This document shows, piece by piece, positions 25,563 to 33,985 of a stretch of 58,552 nucleotides of DNA. Source of the stretch: Syntrophorhabdaceae bacterium (GTDB lineage: Bacteria > Desulfobacterota > Syntrophorhabdia > Syntrophorhabdales > Syntrophorhabdaceae); the NCBI GenBank assembly GCA_036504895.1, contig DASXUJ010000085.1:1-58552 (forward strand), in the 5' to 3' direction. A program made the position numbers and the translations under genes. Below the pieces are notes generated by a model that saw only the letters and a program-made list of their open reading frames with translations, was not told where the DNA came from and did no database searches. Each line of letters begins with the position of its first letter. Position 1 is the stretch's first letter.

Positions 25563-25659
25563 TGCCTCCATGTCCCGATGAGGCTGCAGGAGCCTTATCG
25601 TCAGCGCGCCCCGGGACATGGCGCTCCATGCAAGACTCCCATTGCCGGCCGCCCCTCAC

Positions 25660-25720
25660 CCGGGACAATCCCGGTCCCCGTTGCGGCCGCCCCGCGGCCG
25701 GGACAATCCCGGTCCCCGTT
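25660..25720. repeat. Two direct repeats of a 23-base palindromic unit
   Basis: The unit beginning CCGGGACAATCCCGG and continuing to TCCCCGTT occurs identically at 25660-25682 and 25698-25720, separated by a GC-rich spacer. Each copy holds a CCGGGA/TCCCGG palindrome around CAA. It lies about 75-135 bases before lpxK; it could be an operator or a GC-rich repeat. Confidence 0.7.
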
Positions 25721-25793
25721 TCAGTCTCCAAAGCCTCTCTGTAAATGAAGCTTTGATTTTTCGCTCTATTTTTGGTATAACTGTGCTAATTAA

Positions 25794-26873
25794 ATGAGGA
25801 ATGCCATAATACGCGTATGGAACGGAGAGGCAAAGTATCTGAGATGGCTGCTTTATGCGCCCCTTTTTCTTCTTTCGAAGGTATACGGATTTTGTCTCCA
25901 CGTCAGAACAAAATTATATGAGAAGGGTCGGCTGACCGTAGAAGGGGTTTCCGTCCCCGTGATAAGCGTCGGCAATATTACCCTTGGCGGGACAGGGAAA
26001 ACTCCGGTGGTGGAGAAGCTCTCGGCGATGCTCGTGGAGGCGGGGTTCCATCCCGCCATCGCAACCAGGGGCTACAAGAGGAAGAGACAAGGGACATTTA
26101 TGGTGGACCCTAAGACGGACCGTGCGGAAGATGTGGGAGACGAGGCCCTGATGATCGCCAGGAAATCGGGAGTGCCCGTGCTCGTGGGGAGCAACAGGGC
26201 AGAGGCCATAGCCATGGGAATGGAGGCGGTCCCCATCGACGTCGTAATCCTCGATGATGGTTTTCAGTTGAAGAATATCGAGAAAGACCTGGAAATCCTG
26301 GTCCTCAACGGGAATGACGGGAAAGGGGGAGACGGGTTATTCCCTCTCGGCCCTTTTCGGGAGTCCCTCGAAAGGATAAAAGATGCAGATATCATCCTGG
26401 TGAATAAAGGTGATCTGGACGAGGCGATGGAATCGGTCACGGAAGGGATGAGCCGTTACAGGATCCGGTATAAACCGGCCTACCTGTATAATATGAAAGC
26501 TCACGGAATGGTGCATTACCGTTTCCTTGAGGGCAAACGTGTTGCCGCCTTTTCCGGCCTCGGAGATAACCGCTCCTTTTTCAATCTTCTGCGGGAACTG
26601 GGCGCCCGGGTGGTCCGGGAGACATCTTATCCCGATCATCACGGATACAGTGAAAAGGAGTTAAAGCGCATCACGTCTTACGGCGCCGTAGATTTAATCG
26701 TGACTACGGAAAAGGACGCCGTTAAAATGGCGGCCATGGACGTGCCCGACAATCTTTTCTACCTTGCGGTGACGATTGAGATAGAAAAGGGGCAAGAGCT
26801 TTTCGATGCAATCCAGAATAAACTGAAGAGGGAGATATGGCAGAGAGAGTCTTTATATTCGATACGACACTAA
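25794..26873 (+). CDS. lpxK: Tetraacyldisaccharide 4'-kinase
   Basis: 359 residues. Phosphorylates the 4' position of the lipid A precursor at the inner membrane. The N-terminal membrane-associated helix (YLRWLLYAPLFLLSKVYGF) precedes the P-loop GNITLGGTGKTP at about 60-71, and DVVILDDGFQ and TTEKDAVKM are family motifs. Its presence shows the organism makes lipid A. The end overlaps leuA by 37 bases in another frame, so lipid A and leucine genes are cotranscribed here. No ribosome site of note is seen before the ATG. Confidence 0.95.
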   Translation: MRNAIIRVWNGEAKYLRWLLYAPLFLLSKVYGFCLHVRTKLYEKGRLTVEGVSVPVISVGNITLGGTGKTPVVEKLSAMLVEAGFHPAIATRGYKRKRQGTFMVDPKTDRAEDVGDEALMIARKSGVPVLVGSNRAEAIAMGMEAVPIDVVILDDGFQLKNIEKDLEILVLNGNDGKGGDGLFPLGPFRESLERIKDADIILVNKGDLDEAMESVTEGMSRYRIRYKPAYLYNMKAHGMVHYRFLEGKRVAAFSGLGDNRSFFNLLRELGARVVRETSYPDHHGYSEKELKRITSYGAVDLIVTTEKDAVKMAAMDVPDNLFYLAVTIEIEKGQELFDAIQNKLKREIWQRESLYSIRH

Positions 26874-28366
26874 GGGATGGGGAGCAGTCCCCGGGCAACA
26901 CCATGAATACGCCGGAGAAGCTGAGGGTCGCCCGACAGCTCGAGATCCTCGGGGTCGATATTATCGAAGCAGGTTTTCCCATCGCATCGGAAGGAGATTT
27001 CGAGGCGGTCAAGCTGATTGCGGAGACCATAAAGAACTGTGAGATCGCCGGTCTTGCCCGGGCCAATAACGAAGATATAGACCGGGCCTGGGAAGCGATC
27101 AAAAATGCGCAGACGCCCCGTATCCACACCTTTATCTCCACGTCCGACATCCATCTCAAGCACCAGTTCAAAAAGACGAAGGATGAGGTTCTGAAAATCG
27201 CCGTCGATGCGGTGAAAAGGGCGAAATCCCATACGCCTAACGTGGAATTTTCCGCCATGGACGCCACGAGAAGCGATTGGGATTACCTCTGCAAGGTCCT
27301 CGCCGAAGTCATAGAGGCAGGGGCCACCACGGTCAATGTGCCCGACACCGTCGGTTATGCGGTGCCGGCAGAATTCGGAGAGTTGATCCGATATATCACC
27401 GCCCATGTCCCCAATATCTCCCGGGCCATCATCAGCGTCCACTGCCATAACGACCTGGGTCTTGCCGTGGCGAATTCCGTATCCGCTATCCAGAACGGGG
27501 CGCGCCAGGTGGAATGCACGGTGAACGGCATAGGCGAGAGGGCGGGAAACGCGGCAGTGGAGGAGATCGCCATGATCCTCCGCACGAGAAAGAGCCTCTT
27601 TGCCGTCGATACGAAGATCGTGAGCGAAAAGATATACCCCACGAGCAGACTTATCACCTCCATCACGGGCGGGTCGGTTCAGCCCAATAAGGCGATCGTG
27701 GGCTCCAACGCCTTTGCCCACGAATCGGGAATCCACCAGGACGGCCTGCTCAAATCGAAACTTACTTATGAGATCATGAAGCCTGAATCGGTAGGCATCA
27801 CGAAAAGCTCCCTCATCCTCGGCAAACACTCGGGCAGGCATGCATTCCGGGACAGGATAGAGGAGATGGGATACAACTTTACCGATTCCGAGATCAACCT
27901 CGCCTTCCAGCGCTTCAAGACCCTCTCGGACATGAAAAAGAACGTCTATGACGAGGATATCGAGATGATCATCATGGACGAGATTTACAAGATCCCCGAG
28001 AAATATAAGATGGCCTATCTCCACGTCACCTGCGGGAACAATACGGTGCCTACCGCCACGGTCAAGCTCGAAATCGACGGCGCCCTCTTGCAGGACGTGG
28101 GGTTCGGGGACGGTCCGGTGGACGCGGCATTCAAGACCATCAAGAAGATGGTGAAGACGGCGAGCAAGCTCCTCAAATTTTCAGTGAACTCCATCACCCG
28201 CGATATGGATGCCCAGGGCGAAGTCTTCGTGAAGATAGAGGAAAAGGGCTCGACGGTTATCGGGAAAGGGACGGATACGGATATTATCGTGGCGAGCGCC
28301 AAGGCCTATATCAATGCGTTGAATAAGCTTGAATACGTGAAAAAAAGAAAAGTTGAGGGTCGTTAA
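26837..28366 (+). CDS. leuA: 2-isopropylmalate synthase
   Basis: 509 residues. First committed step of leucine synthesis: acetyl-CoA plus 2-oxoisovalerate. FDTTLRDGEQSPGNTM opens the catalytic barrel, metal ligands are in SVHCHNDLGLAVAN, and GSNAFAHESGIHQDGLLK and the C-terminal LeuA regulatory domain (about 390-505) are complete, so leucine feedback is expected. ATG at 26837 has GAGGGAGAT upstream, inside lpxK. The leuC start follows the stop directly. Confidence 0.95.
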   Translation: MAERVFIFDTTLRDGEQSPGNTMNTPEKLRVARQLEILGVDIIEAGFPIASEGDFEAVKLIAETIKNCEIAGLARANNEDIDRAWEAIKNAQTPRIHTFISTSDIHLKHQFKKTKDEVLKIAVDAVKRAKSHTPNVEFSAMDATRSDWDYLCKVLAEVIEAGATTVNVPDTVGYAVPAEFGELIRYITAHVPNISRAIISVHCHNDLGLAVANSVSAIQNGARQVECTVNGIGERAGNAAVEEIAMILRTRKSLFAVDTKIVSEKIYPTSRLITSITGGSVQPNKAIVGSNAFAHESGIHQDGLLKSKLTYEIMKPESVGITKSSLILGKHSGRHAFRDRIEEMGYNFTDSEINLAFQRFKTLSDMKKNVYDEDIEMIIMDEIYKIPEKYKMAYLHVTCGNNTVPTATVKLEIDGALLQDVGFGDGPVDAAFKTIKKMVKTASKLLKFSVNSITRDMDAQGEVFVKIEEKGSTVIGKGTDTDIIVASAKAYINALNKLEYVKKRKVEGR

Positions 28367-29629
28367 ATGGGAATGACAATTACGGAAAAAATACTTGCTG
28401 CCCACTCGGAAAGAGAAAGGGTGGAACCGGGTGAGATCATCGAGGCGCGCATCGATCTCGCATTGGCGAACGACATTACCGCTCCCCTCTCCCTGGAGGA
28501 GTTCCACAAAGTAGGCGCGAGCCGGGTTTTCGACGAGGAGAAAGTCGTCTTTGTCCTCGATCATTTCACGCCGAACAAGGATATCCTCTCCGCGGAGAAC
28601 TGCAAGATCATCAGGGAATTTTCAAAAAAATACGGGATCAAGCACATCTATGAAGGCGGAGAGTGCGGCGTCGAGCATGCCCTCCTTCCCGAAAAAGGGC
28701 TGGTCGTGCCCGGCGATGTGGTGATCGGAGCGGACAGCCATACCTGTACCTACGGCGCTCTCGGCGCCTTCTCGACCGGGGTCGGCAGCACCGACCTGAC
28801 CTACGGGATGGTGACCGGACGTATTTGGCTCAAGGTCCCGGAGAGCATCAAATTCCATTGCCACGGTCAGTGGCGGGAATGGGTCTCCGGAAAGGACCTC
28901 ATCCTCCATATTATCGGGATGATCGGCGTTGACGGGGCGCTTTATTCGTCCATGGAGTTCGACGGCGATGCCATCTCGGCACTGTCCATGGAATCGAGGT
29001 TCACCATTGCAAATATGGCTATCGAGGCGGGTGGAAAGAACGGCATATTCAAGGTGGATGAAAAGACACTCGCCTACGTAAAAGACCGGGGGCAAAGGCC
29101 GCCGAGAGTATATGAAAGCGATCCCGATGCCCGCTACCGACAGGTTATAGATATCGACGTGGCCGCGCTCGCGCCCAAGGTGGCCCTCCCTTCCCTTCCT
29201 TCCAATGTGACGGACGCGGAAAAGGTATCCCACCTTGAGATCGACCAGGTGGTGATAGGATCGTGCACGAACGGCAGAATAGAAGACCTCGAAGTTGCGG
29301 CCCGTATTCTGAAGGGCCATAAAGTCGCCCCTTACGTGCGGTGCATCATCATCCCCGCAACGCCCGCCGTGTACCGGGAGGCCATGGATCGCGGGTATTT
29401 CAGTATTTTCCTCGATGCGGGCTGCATCATCTCCCCTCCCACGTGCGGTCCCTGCCTGGGCGGACATATGGGAATTCTCGCAAAGGGGGAGAGGGCGGTT
29501 GCCACCACGAACAGGAATTTCATAGGAAGGATGGGCCATCCGGAAAGCGAAGTCTGCCTCGCGGGACCGGCGGTTGCCGCGGCGAGCGCCATCAAGGGGA
29601 GGATTGCGGTCCCGGGCGAGGTAATGTAA
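28367..29629 (+). CDS. leuC: 3-isopropylmalate dehydratase large subunit
   Basis: 420 residues, the shorter archaeal/anaerobe type of LeuC. The three [4Fe-4S] cysteines are in [13 protein letters not shown] and [21 protein letters not shown] and [21 protein letters not shown] match the aconitase superfamily. It isomerises 2- to 3-isopropylmalate with LeuD. This subfamily also includes homoaconitase-like and citramalate-pathway enzymes, but the leuA neighbour supports leucine (or isoleucine via citramalate). Confidence 0.93.
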   Translation: MGMTITEKILAAHSERERVEPGEIIEARIDLALANDITAPLSLEEFHKVGASRVFDEEKVVFVLDHFTPNKDILSAENCKIIREFSKKYGIKHIYEGGECGVEHALLPEKGLVVPGDVVIGADSHTCTYGALGAFSTGVGSTDLTYGMVTGRIWLKVPESIKFHCHGQWREWVSGKDLILHIIGMIGVDGALYSSMEFDGDAISALSMESRFTIANMAIEAGGKNGIFKVDEKTLAYVKDRGQRPPRVYESDPDARYRQVIDIDVAALAPKVALPSLPSNVTDAEKVSHLEIDQVVIGSCTNGRIEDLEVAARILKGHKVAPYVRCIIIPATPAVYREAMDRGYFSIFLDAGCIISPPTCGPCLGGHMGILAKGERAVATTNRNFIGRMGHPESEVCLAGPAVAAASAIKGRIAVPGEVM

Positions 29630-29722
29630 GAGCGGCAGATATGAGCCGGTCGCAAGAGAGCCGCCCGAAGGTCGCGGCCTGAAAAAGAAAGGCCTTTCGC
29701 AACATGCGAAGAAGGAGTAAGG

Positions 29723-30214
29723 ATGAAGACCAATTTAAAAGGAAGAATCTGGAAGTTTGGAGACAACATAGATACGGATATCATCATTCCCGCCATATAC
29801 CTTGCAAATACGGACCCCCAGGTCCTTGGCGCGCATTGCATGGAGCCCCTCGACCCCGATTTCCCGAAGAAGGCCAAAGAGGGCGACATTATTGTGGCGG
29901 GTCTCAATTTCGGGTGCGGCTCTTCCCGTGAGCACGCACCCATCGCCATCTCCGCCCTGGGCATCCCGCTGGTCATTGCGAAGAGCTTCGCGAGGATCTT
30001 CTACCGGAACGCCTTCAATAAGGGCCTCGCGCTGCTCGAGGCCGATCTTGCGGATTATGCGGAAGAAGGCGAGGAGATCGAGGTGGACCTCGGCACGGGT
30101 ATCATTAAATGCAAAAGGGCCGAGATCCAGGCAAAGCCGATCCCGCCCTTTATGGTCGAATTAATTAATGAGGGCGGCCTCATTAAGTACCTGAAGAAGA
30201 AATTGGAGGATTAA
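29723..30214 (+). CDS. leuD: 3-isopropylmalate dehydratase small subunit
   Basis: 163 residues. It has DNIDTDIIIPAIYL at the start and the swivel-domain loop NFGCGSSREHAP, which contacts substrate in complex with LeuC. AAGGAGTAAGG precedes the ATG. The gap of 93 bases after leuC contains no obvious element. The asd start follows the stop codon directly. Confidence 0.95.
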   Translation: MKTNLKGRIWKFGDNIDTDIIIPAIYLANTDPQVLGAHCMEPLDPDFPKKAKEGDIIVAGLNFGCGSSREHAPIAISALGIPLVIAKSFARIFYRNAFNKGLALLEADLADYAEEGEEIEVDLGTGIIKCKRAEIQAKPIPPFMVELINEGGLIKYLKKKLED

Positions 30215-31231
30215 ATGAAAGAGTACAATGTAGCGGTGGTGGGCGCCACGGGAGCCGTGGGAAACGAAATGGTGGAGACCCTGGAACAGAGGAAGTTCCC
30301 GGTGAAGAAACTGACGCTCCTCGCGTCTTCCCGAAGCGCGGGCAAGACGATGAGTTATAAGGGTAAGGCAGTGGTGGTCGAGGAGCTGAAGGAGGATTCA
30401 TTCAAGGATATCCAGATCGGCCTTTTCTCCGCGGGCGGATCGATCAGTGAGAAATTCGCACCCATCGCGGCGGCAGCCGGATGCGTGGTCGTCGACAACA
30501 CGAACGCATGGCGGATGGACCCGGACGTTCCGCTGGTGGTGCCCGAGGTCAACGAGCACGCAATCAAAGACTATACGAAGAAGGGGATTATCGCCAACCC
30601 GAACTGCTCGACCATCCAGATGGTGGTTGCCCTGAAGCCGCTCCATGATGCGGCAAAAATAAAGAGAATTGTCGTATCCACCTATCAGGCCGTATCAGGC
30701 ACGGGCAAAAAGGCCATACACGAGCTGGAGCAGCAGGTGCTCTCCATTTACAATAACAAACCCATGGAAAAAAAGGTATATCCTTACCAGATCGCGTTCA
30801 ATTGTCTTCCTCAGATAGACGTCTTCCTTGACAACGGCTATACGAAAGAAGAGATGAAAATGGTAAGAGAAACGAAGAAGATCATGGAGGACGAGGGTAT
30901 CCAGGTGACGGCCACGACCGTGAGGGTGCCTGTGTTCTACAGCCATTCCGAATCGATAAATGTCGAGTTCGAGACCGACCTTACTCCGGAGGAGGCAAGA
31001 AAAATCCTCAAGAAAGCCCCGGGCGTAAAGGTGGTTGACGATCCGGCAAAGAAGCTTTATCCCATGGCCATTAATGCAGCGGGAAAAGACGAGACTTTCG
31101 TGGGAAGGATAAGAAGGGACGAATCGGTTCCCCATGGACTCAACCTGTGGGTGGTGGCGGACAACATCAGGAAAGGGGCTGCCCTCAATGCGGTCCAGAT
31201 TGCCGAAATCCTGATAAGGAAATATATTTGA
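30215..31231 (+). CDS. asd: Aspartate-semialdehyde dehydrogenase
   Basis: 338 residues. Makes aspartate semialdehyde from aspartyl phosphate using NADPH, feeding lysine, threonine, methionine and diaminopimelate. NADP loop AVVGATGAVGNEMVE at the N-terminus, catalytic cysteine in NPNCSTIQMV, and the substrate-binding FYSHSESINVEF. Its position after leuD takes the place where leuB often sits; leuB is not in this window. Confidence 0.95.
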   Translation: MKEYNVAVVGATGAVGNEMVETLEQRKFPVKKLTLLASSRSAGKTMSYKGKAVVVEELKEDSFKDIQIGLFSAGGSISEKFAPIAAAAGCVVVDNTNAWRMDPDVPLVVPEVNEHAIKDYTKKGIIANPNCSTIQMVVALKPLHDAAKIKRIVVSTYQAVSGTGKKAIHELEQQVLSIYNNKPMEKKVYPYQIAFNCLPQIDVFLDNGYTKEEMKMVRETKKIMEDEGIQVTATTVRVPVFYSHSESINVEFETDLTPEEARKILKKAPGVKVVDDPAKKLYPMAINAAGKDETFVGRIRRDESVPHGLNLWVVADNIRKGAALNAVQIAEILIRKYI

Positions 31232-31238
31232 TCCATCC

Positions 31239-31329
31239 CTAAAGGGGAGTAGTTAGGAAGGCTTGGTCAACACACTGGCGAAAAAAGCCTGGCCTTGCCA
31301 TTGGTGATACGCCAATTAACGAGACCTTT
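31239..31329 (+). promoter_or_regulatory. yybP-ykoY manganese riboswitch
   Basis: The leader contains AAAGGGGAGTAG (31241-31252), GTCAACACACTGG and, at the 3' side, ACGAGACCTTT (31319-31329), the hallmarks of the Mn-sensing yybP-ykoY aptamer. AAAGG at 31241-31245 pairs with CCTTT at 31325-31329 to close P1. The downstream gene is a TMEM165/GDT1 exporter, a known target of this riboswitch class. The 3' strand of P1 is also the left arm of the terminator, so Mn binding should favour readthrough. Confidence 0.92.
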
Positions 31330-31370
31330 AGTATGGCTCTTCGAGCCATTACTAGAGGTCTTCTTTTTTT
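31321..31370 (+). terminator. Expression-platform terminator of the Mn riboswitch
   Basis: GAGACCTTTAGTATGGCTC (31321-31339) pairs with GAGCCATTACTAGAGGTCTTC (31343-31363; ends optional) and is followed by TTTTTTT. It overlaps P1 of the riboswitch, so the two folds are mutually exclusive. Confidence 0.93.
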
Positions 31371-31385
31371 AAGGAGGTAACGGAC

Positions 31386-32051
31386 ATGACGGCTTATGTT
31401 GCATCTCTTCTTTTTGTGGTTCTCGCCGAGATGGGAGACAAGACACAGCTTCTCGCCATGGCCTTCGCCACGAGGTATCGATGGCAGACGGTCATGTGGG
31501 GGGTTTTCGCGGCCACCCTGGTGAACCACCTGCTCGCCGTGTTGCTGGGCCACTATATGACGAATATCGTGCCCCTCCATTACGTGCAGATCGCCGCCGC
31601 CGCATCATTTATCCTTTTCGGCCTCTGGACCCTGCGGGGCGATACCCTCGACAATGAGGACAGGCGGTTCAATTTCAGCCCCTTCTGGACCGTGGCGGTC
31701 GCCTTCTTTTTCGCCGAGATGGGAGACAAGACACAGCTCGCCACCGTTGCCCTCGCGACAAAATATTCGAGTATCATTCCTATATGGCTCGGCACCACAT
31801 CCGGCATGCTGGTGGCCGACGCGATCGGCATCATAGTCGGGATCGTGCTGGGGAAGAAGATACCTGAAAGGGCGATCAAATGGTTCGCTGCAGTGGTCTT
31901 TATAATTTTTGGAATTCTCGGTCTCTATGAGGCATTGCCGAAAAGCATATGGAGTCCCGGAATCGTGATAGGAGGCGGGATTCTCCTTCTGCTCCTCATC
32001 TACGGAGTGAGCCGCATAGGGGGAGGCAGGAAAGAAGCAAGCAGCGACTAG
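31386..32051 (+). CDS. TMEM165/GDT1-family manganese exporter
   Basis: 221 residues with six membrane segments and the two family motifs EMGDKT at residues 15-20 and 111-116, one per three-helix half. These acidic motifs bind the transported cation; bacterial members export Mn(II). AAGGAGG lies 7 bases before the ATG. The Mn riboswitch in front fixes the likely substrate. The 3' end overlaps the convergent gene by 4 bases. Confidence 0.93.
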   Translation: MTAYVASLLFVVLAEMGDKTQLLAMAFATRYRWQTVMWGVFAATLVNHLLAVLLGHYMTNIVPLHYVQIAAAASFILFGLWTLRGDTLDNEDRRFNFSPFWTVAVAFFFAEMGDKTQLATVALATKYSSIIPIWLGTTSGMLVADAIGIIVGIVLGKKIPERAIKWFAAVVFIIFGILGLYEALPKSIWSPGIVIGGGILLLLLIYGVSRIGGGRKEASSD

Positions 32052-32395
32052 GGTTTTTCAGGGTCCCTTTTCGGCGGCGGGGTCTGCTGAATCTCGTTTA
32101 TCTCGTCTTCCAGGGCGTCTATCTCGTACCTGATCCGGGTGATCCGGTCCGTCCTCTCGAGCACGAAAAGGTCGGCGCACGAGACCGCCCTGCCCGAGGT
32201 GACCTCGTCGTACACGTATTGACCCAGTTCAGTGTAGAGACCCTGCATGCTCTTCTGGAGCCGCGTGATATCGACATACCTCATCTTGCCGATTTTCGCC
32301 TGTTTCTCCACATTAAAAGCGAAATCCTGGGCCGTCTCCCGAAGGGTCTTGAGGCCCTCCTCGGTCTTCTTCATTATATCGTCCATCAAAGCCAT
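32048..32395 (-). CDS. Small coiled-coil protein of unknown function
   Basis: 115 residues, soluble. An N-terminal amphipathic helix (DDIMKKTEEGLKTLRETAQDF), a middle helix (DITRLQKSMQGLYTELGQYVYDEV) and a C-terminal helix (ITRIRYEIDALEDEINEI) suggest an antiparallel coiled-coil bundle, with a Pro/Lys-rich tail. GGGAGG lies before the ATG. It converges on the exporter gene with a 4-base overlap. I recognise no family; such proteins occur widely in Desulfobacterota. Confidence 0.75.
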   Translation of the reverse strand: MALMDDIMKKTEEGLKTLRETAQDFAFNVEKQAKIGKMRYVDITRLQKSMQGLYTELGQYVYDEVTSGRAVSCADLFVLERTDRITRIRYEIDALEDEINEIQQTPPPKRDPEKP

Positions 32396-32462
32396 AAGAA
32401 CCTCCCTCCCGTGATATCAAGTAAGTATAGGTAATAATCGGCTCTTATGCAAGATTTGAAAA

Positions 32463-32541
32463 GGGCAGTCGCTAGTCTCTAGTCGTTAACCGTTAGTCGA
32501 TGGCAGATAGTCGTCAGTATATAATATATAGTATATAGTAA
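32463..32541. repeat. Heptad array, one-armed copy
   Basis: The 459-base gap 32396-32854 has no gene. It starts with GCAGTCGCTAGTCTCTAGTC and further TAGTCGT/AGTATATA words through 32541, then AAAA, as in the left arms after both PII genes. No inverted right arm is seen here. Module-type palindromes follow at 32661. Confidence 0.7.
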
Positions 32542-32660
32542 AAACCAAAAGGTTCTTTAGACACTTCCGGAATACTTGCCGGGCGCGTCAAAGTCAGCGA
32601 GTTCCCTCCAATACCCAAGCGGATATCCTATCGATGCCTTAACAGGTAAGTATTGCGTGA

Positions 32661-32757
32661 TGTAGCCCGCACAGCGGGCGAGACCAACAGCAGGCGCCCT
32701 TAGGCGGGGGGGAGGCTCCGACGGCTTTGCCGCCGGAGGGGGTGACGTGACCTCCTT
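32661..32757. repeat. Mosaic palindromic element, copy 3 (A-B-C-D)
   Basis: Module A is GCCCGC-ACA-GCGGGC, with T-A pairs of copies 1 and 2 replaced by C-G. Module B is ACCAACAGCAGGCGCC-CTTA-GGCG, where CGCTT/AAGCG became CGCC/GGCG. Module C is CTCCGACGGC-TTT-GCCGCCGGAG. Module D is GGTGACGTGACCTCC. The order B-C is reversed relative to copy 1. It ends about 100 bases before dgt. Confidence 0.8.
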
Positions 32758-32854
32758 TAACTGTGTTGAAATAGCTGTATGATTATGATAAATTAGCCCT
32801 TATTAGAGGGAGTTTCAGAGATCGGCCCCACGCATTGTTGATCCGGATTGAGAT

Positions 32855-33898
32855 ATGAATATCAGAGAAAGATTGGAGAAAAGAGAAGAATTGATACTCT
32901 CTCCCTTTGCCCAGAGGAGCAGTCGGTCGAGGGGCAGGCTTAAGGCGGAGAAGGAGTGCGACATCAGGCCCGCGTTTCAGCACGACAGGGACCGGATCAC
33001 CCATTGCAAGGCCTTCCGGCGGCTGAAGCATAAGAGCCAGGTATTCCTCTCTCCTGCGAGCGATCATTACAGGACAAGACTTACCCATACGATTGAAGTG
33101 TCCCAAATTGCGCGGACCGTTGCAAAGGCCCTGGACCTGAACGAGGATCTGGTAGAGGCCATAGCCCTTGGGCATGACCTGGGCCATACCCCTTTCGGTC
33201 ACGCAGGTGAAGACGCATTGAGCAAGATTCACGCCGGCGGTTTCCACCATTACGAGCAGAGCCTGAGGGTGGTCGATCTCTTGGAAAAAGACGGACAAGG
33301 TCTCAACCTGACATTGGAGGTGCGGGACGGCATACTCAAGCATTCCAAGGGAAAAGGGGAGATTGTCCTCAAAGGCGATCAGGACCGGCCCCTCACGCAG
33401 GAAGCCGAGGTCGTGAGATTTGCCGATATCATCGCCTATATCAACCATGATATCGATGACGCGACCAGAGGGGGGATCATCACCCGTGAGGATGTTCCGC
33501 GGGATTGCGTTGAGTACCTCGGTAATACGAGCTCCGAAAGGATCGACACCATGGTGAGGGGCGTGCTTGCCGCCTCGGCTCACGATGGGGCCATAGAGCT
33601 CACCATGGACGAGGAGCTCGAACATCATATAAAGAAGCTGAGGAGCTTTCTCTACGAGAGGGTCTACGATAACACCCTGATTCACGGAGATTTCATAAAA
33701 TGCACGAAGATAATCAAGGAGCTCTATCACTACTTTCTCGAAAATCACGATACCTTCCTGCGGGAGGTAGAGCGGCAGGATTTTTACGACGATCCGGCGG
33801 TCTGCGTCTGTGACTTCGTGGCAAGTATGACCGACCGCTATGCATTCAATCTTTTCGAGCGAATTTTTCTTCCCATGCCGTGGAAGATACCGATATAG
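32855..33898 (+). CDS. dgt: dGTPase-like HD-domain triphosphohydrolase
   Basis: 347 residues of the dGTP triphosphohydrolase family (short, type 2-like). HD metal ligands are H78 (LTHTIEV), H107-D108 (ALGHDLGHTPFGH) and a late Asp (DIIAYINHDIDD). The CKAFRRLKHKSQVF opening is typical. It would release triphosphate from dNTPs; the strict dGTP specificity of E. coli Dgt cannot be assumed. It lies 87 bases before valS. Confidence 0.92.
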   Translation: MNIRERLEKREELILSPFAQRSSRSRGRLKAEKECDIRPAFQHDRDRITHCKAFRRLKHKSQVFLSPASDHYRTRLTHTIEVSQIARTVAKALDLNEDLVEAIALGHDLGHTPFGHAGEDALSKIHAGGFHHYEQSLRVVDLLEKDGQGLNLTLEVRDGILKHSKGKGEIVLKGDQDRPLTQEAEVVRFADIIAYINHDIDDATRGGIITREDVPRDCVEYLGNTSSERIDTMVRGVLAASAHDGAIELTMDEELEHHIKKLRSFLYERVYDNTLIHGDFIKCTKIIKELYHYFLENHDTFLREVERQDFYDDPAVCVCDFVASMTDRYAFNLFERIFLPMPWKIPI

Positions 33899-33985
33899 CC
33901 GAGTCAGACTTTATTCCCTACAGATTCAATTTGTGGCAGGAATAAAGGTGGGCTTCGATCATGAAAGGAAAGGGAGTCTGAAGAA

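Noticed and set aside
33899-33985. T-box leader before valS
   Set aside because: The 87 bases are too short and lack the T-box core AGGGTGGNACCGCG and a terminator.
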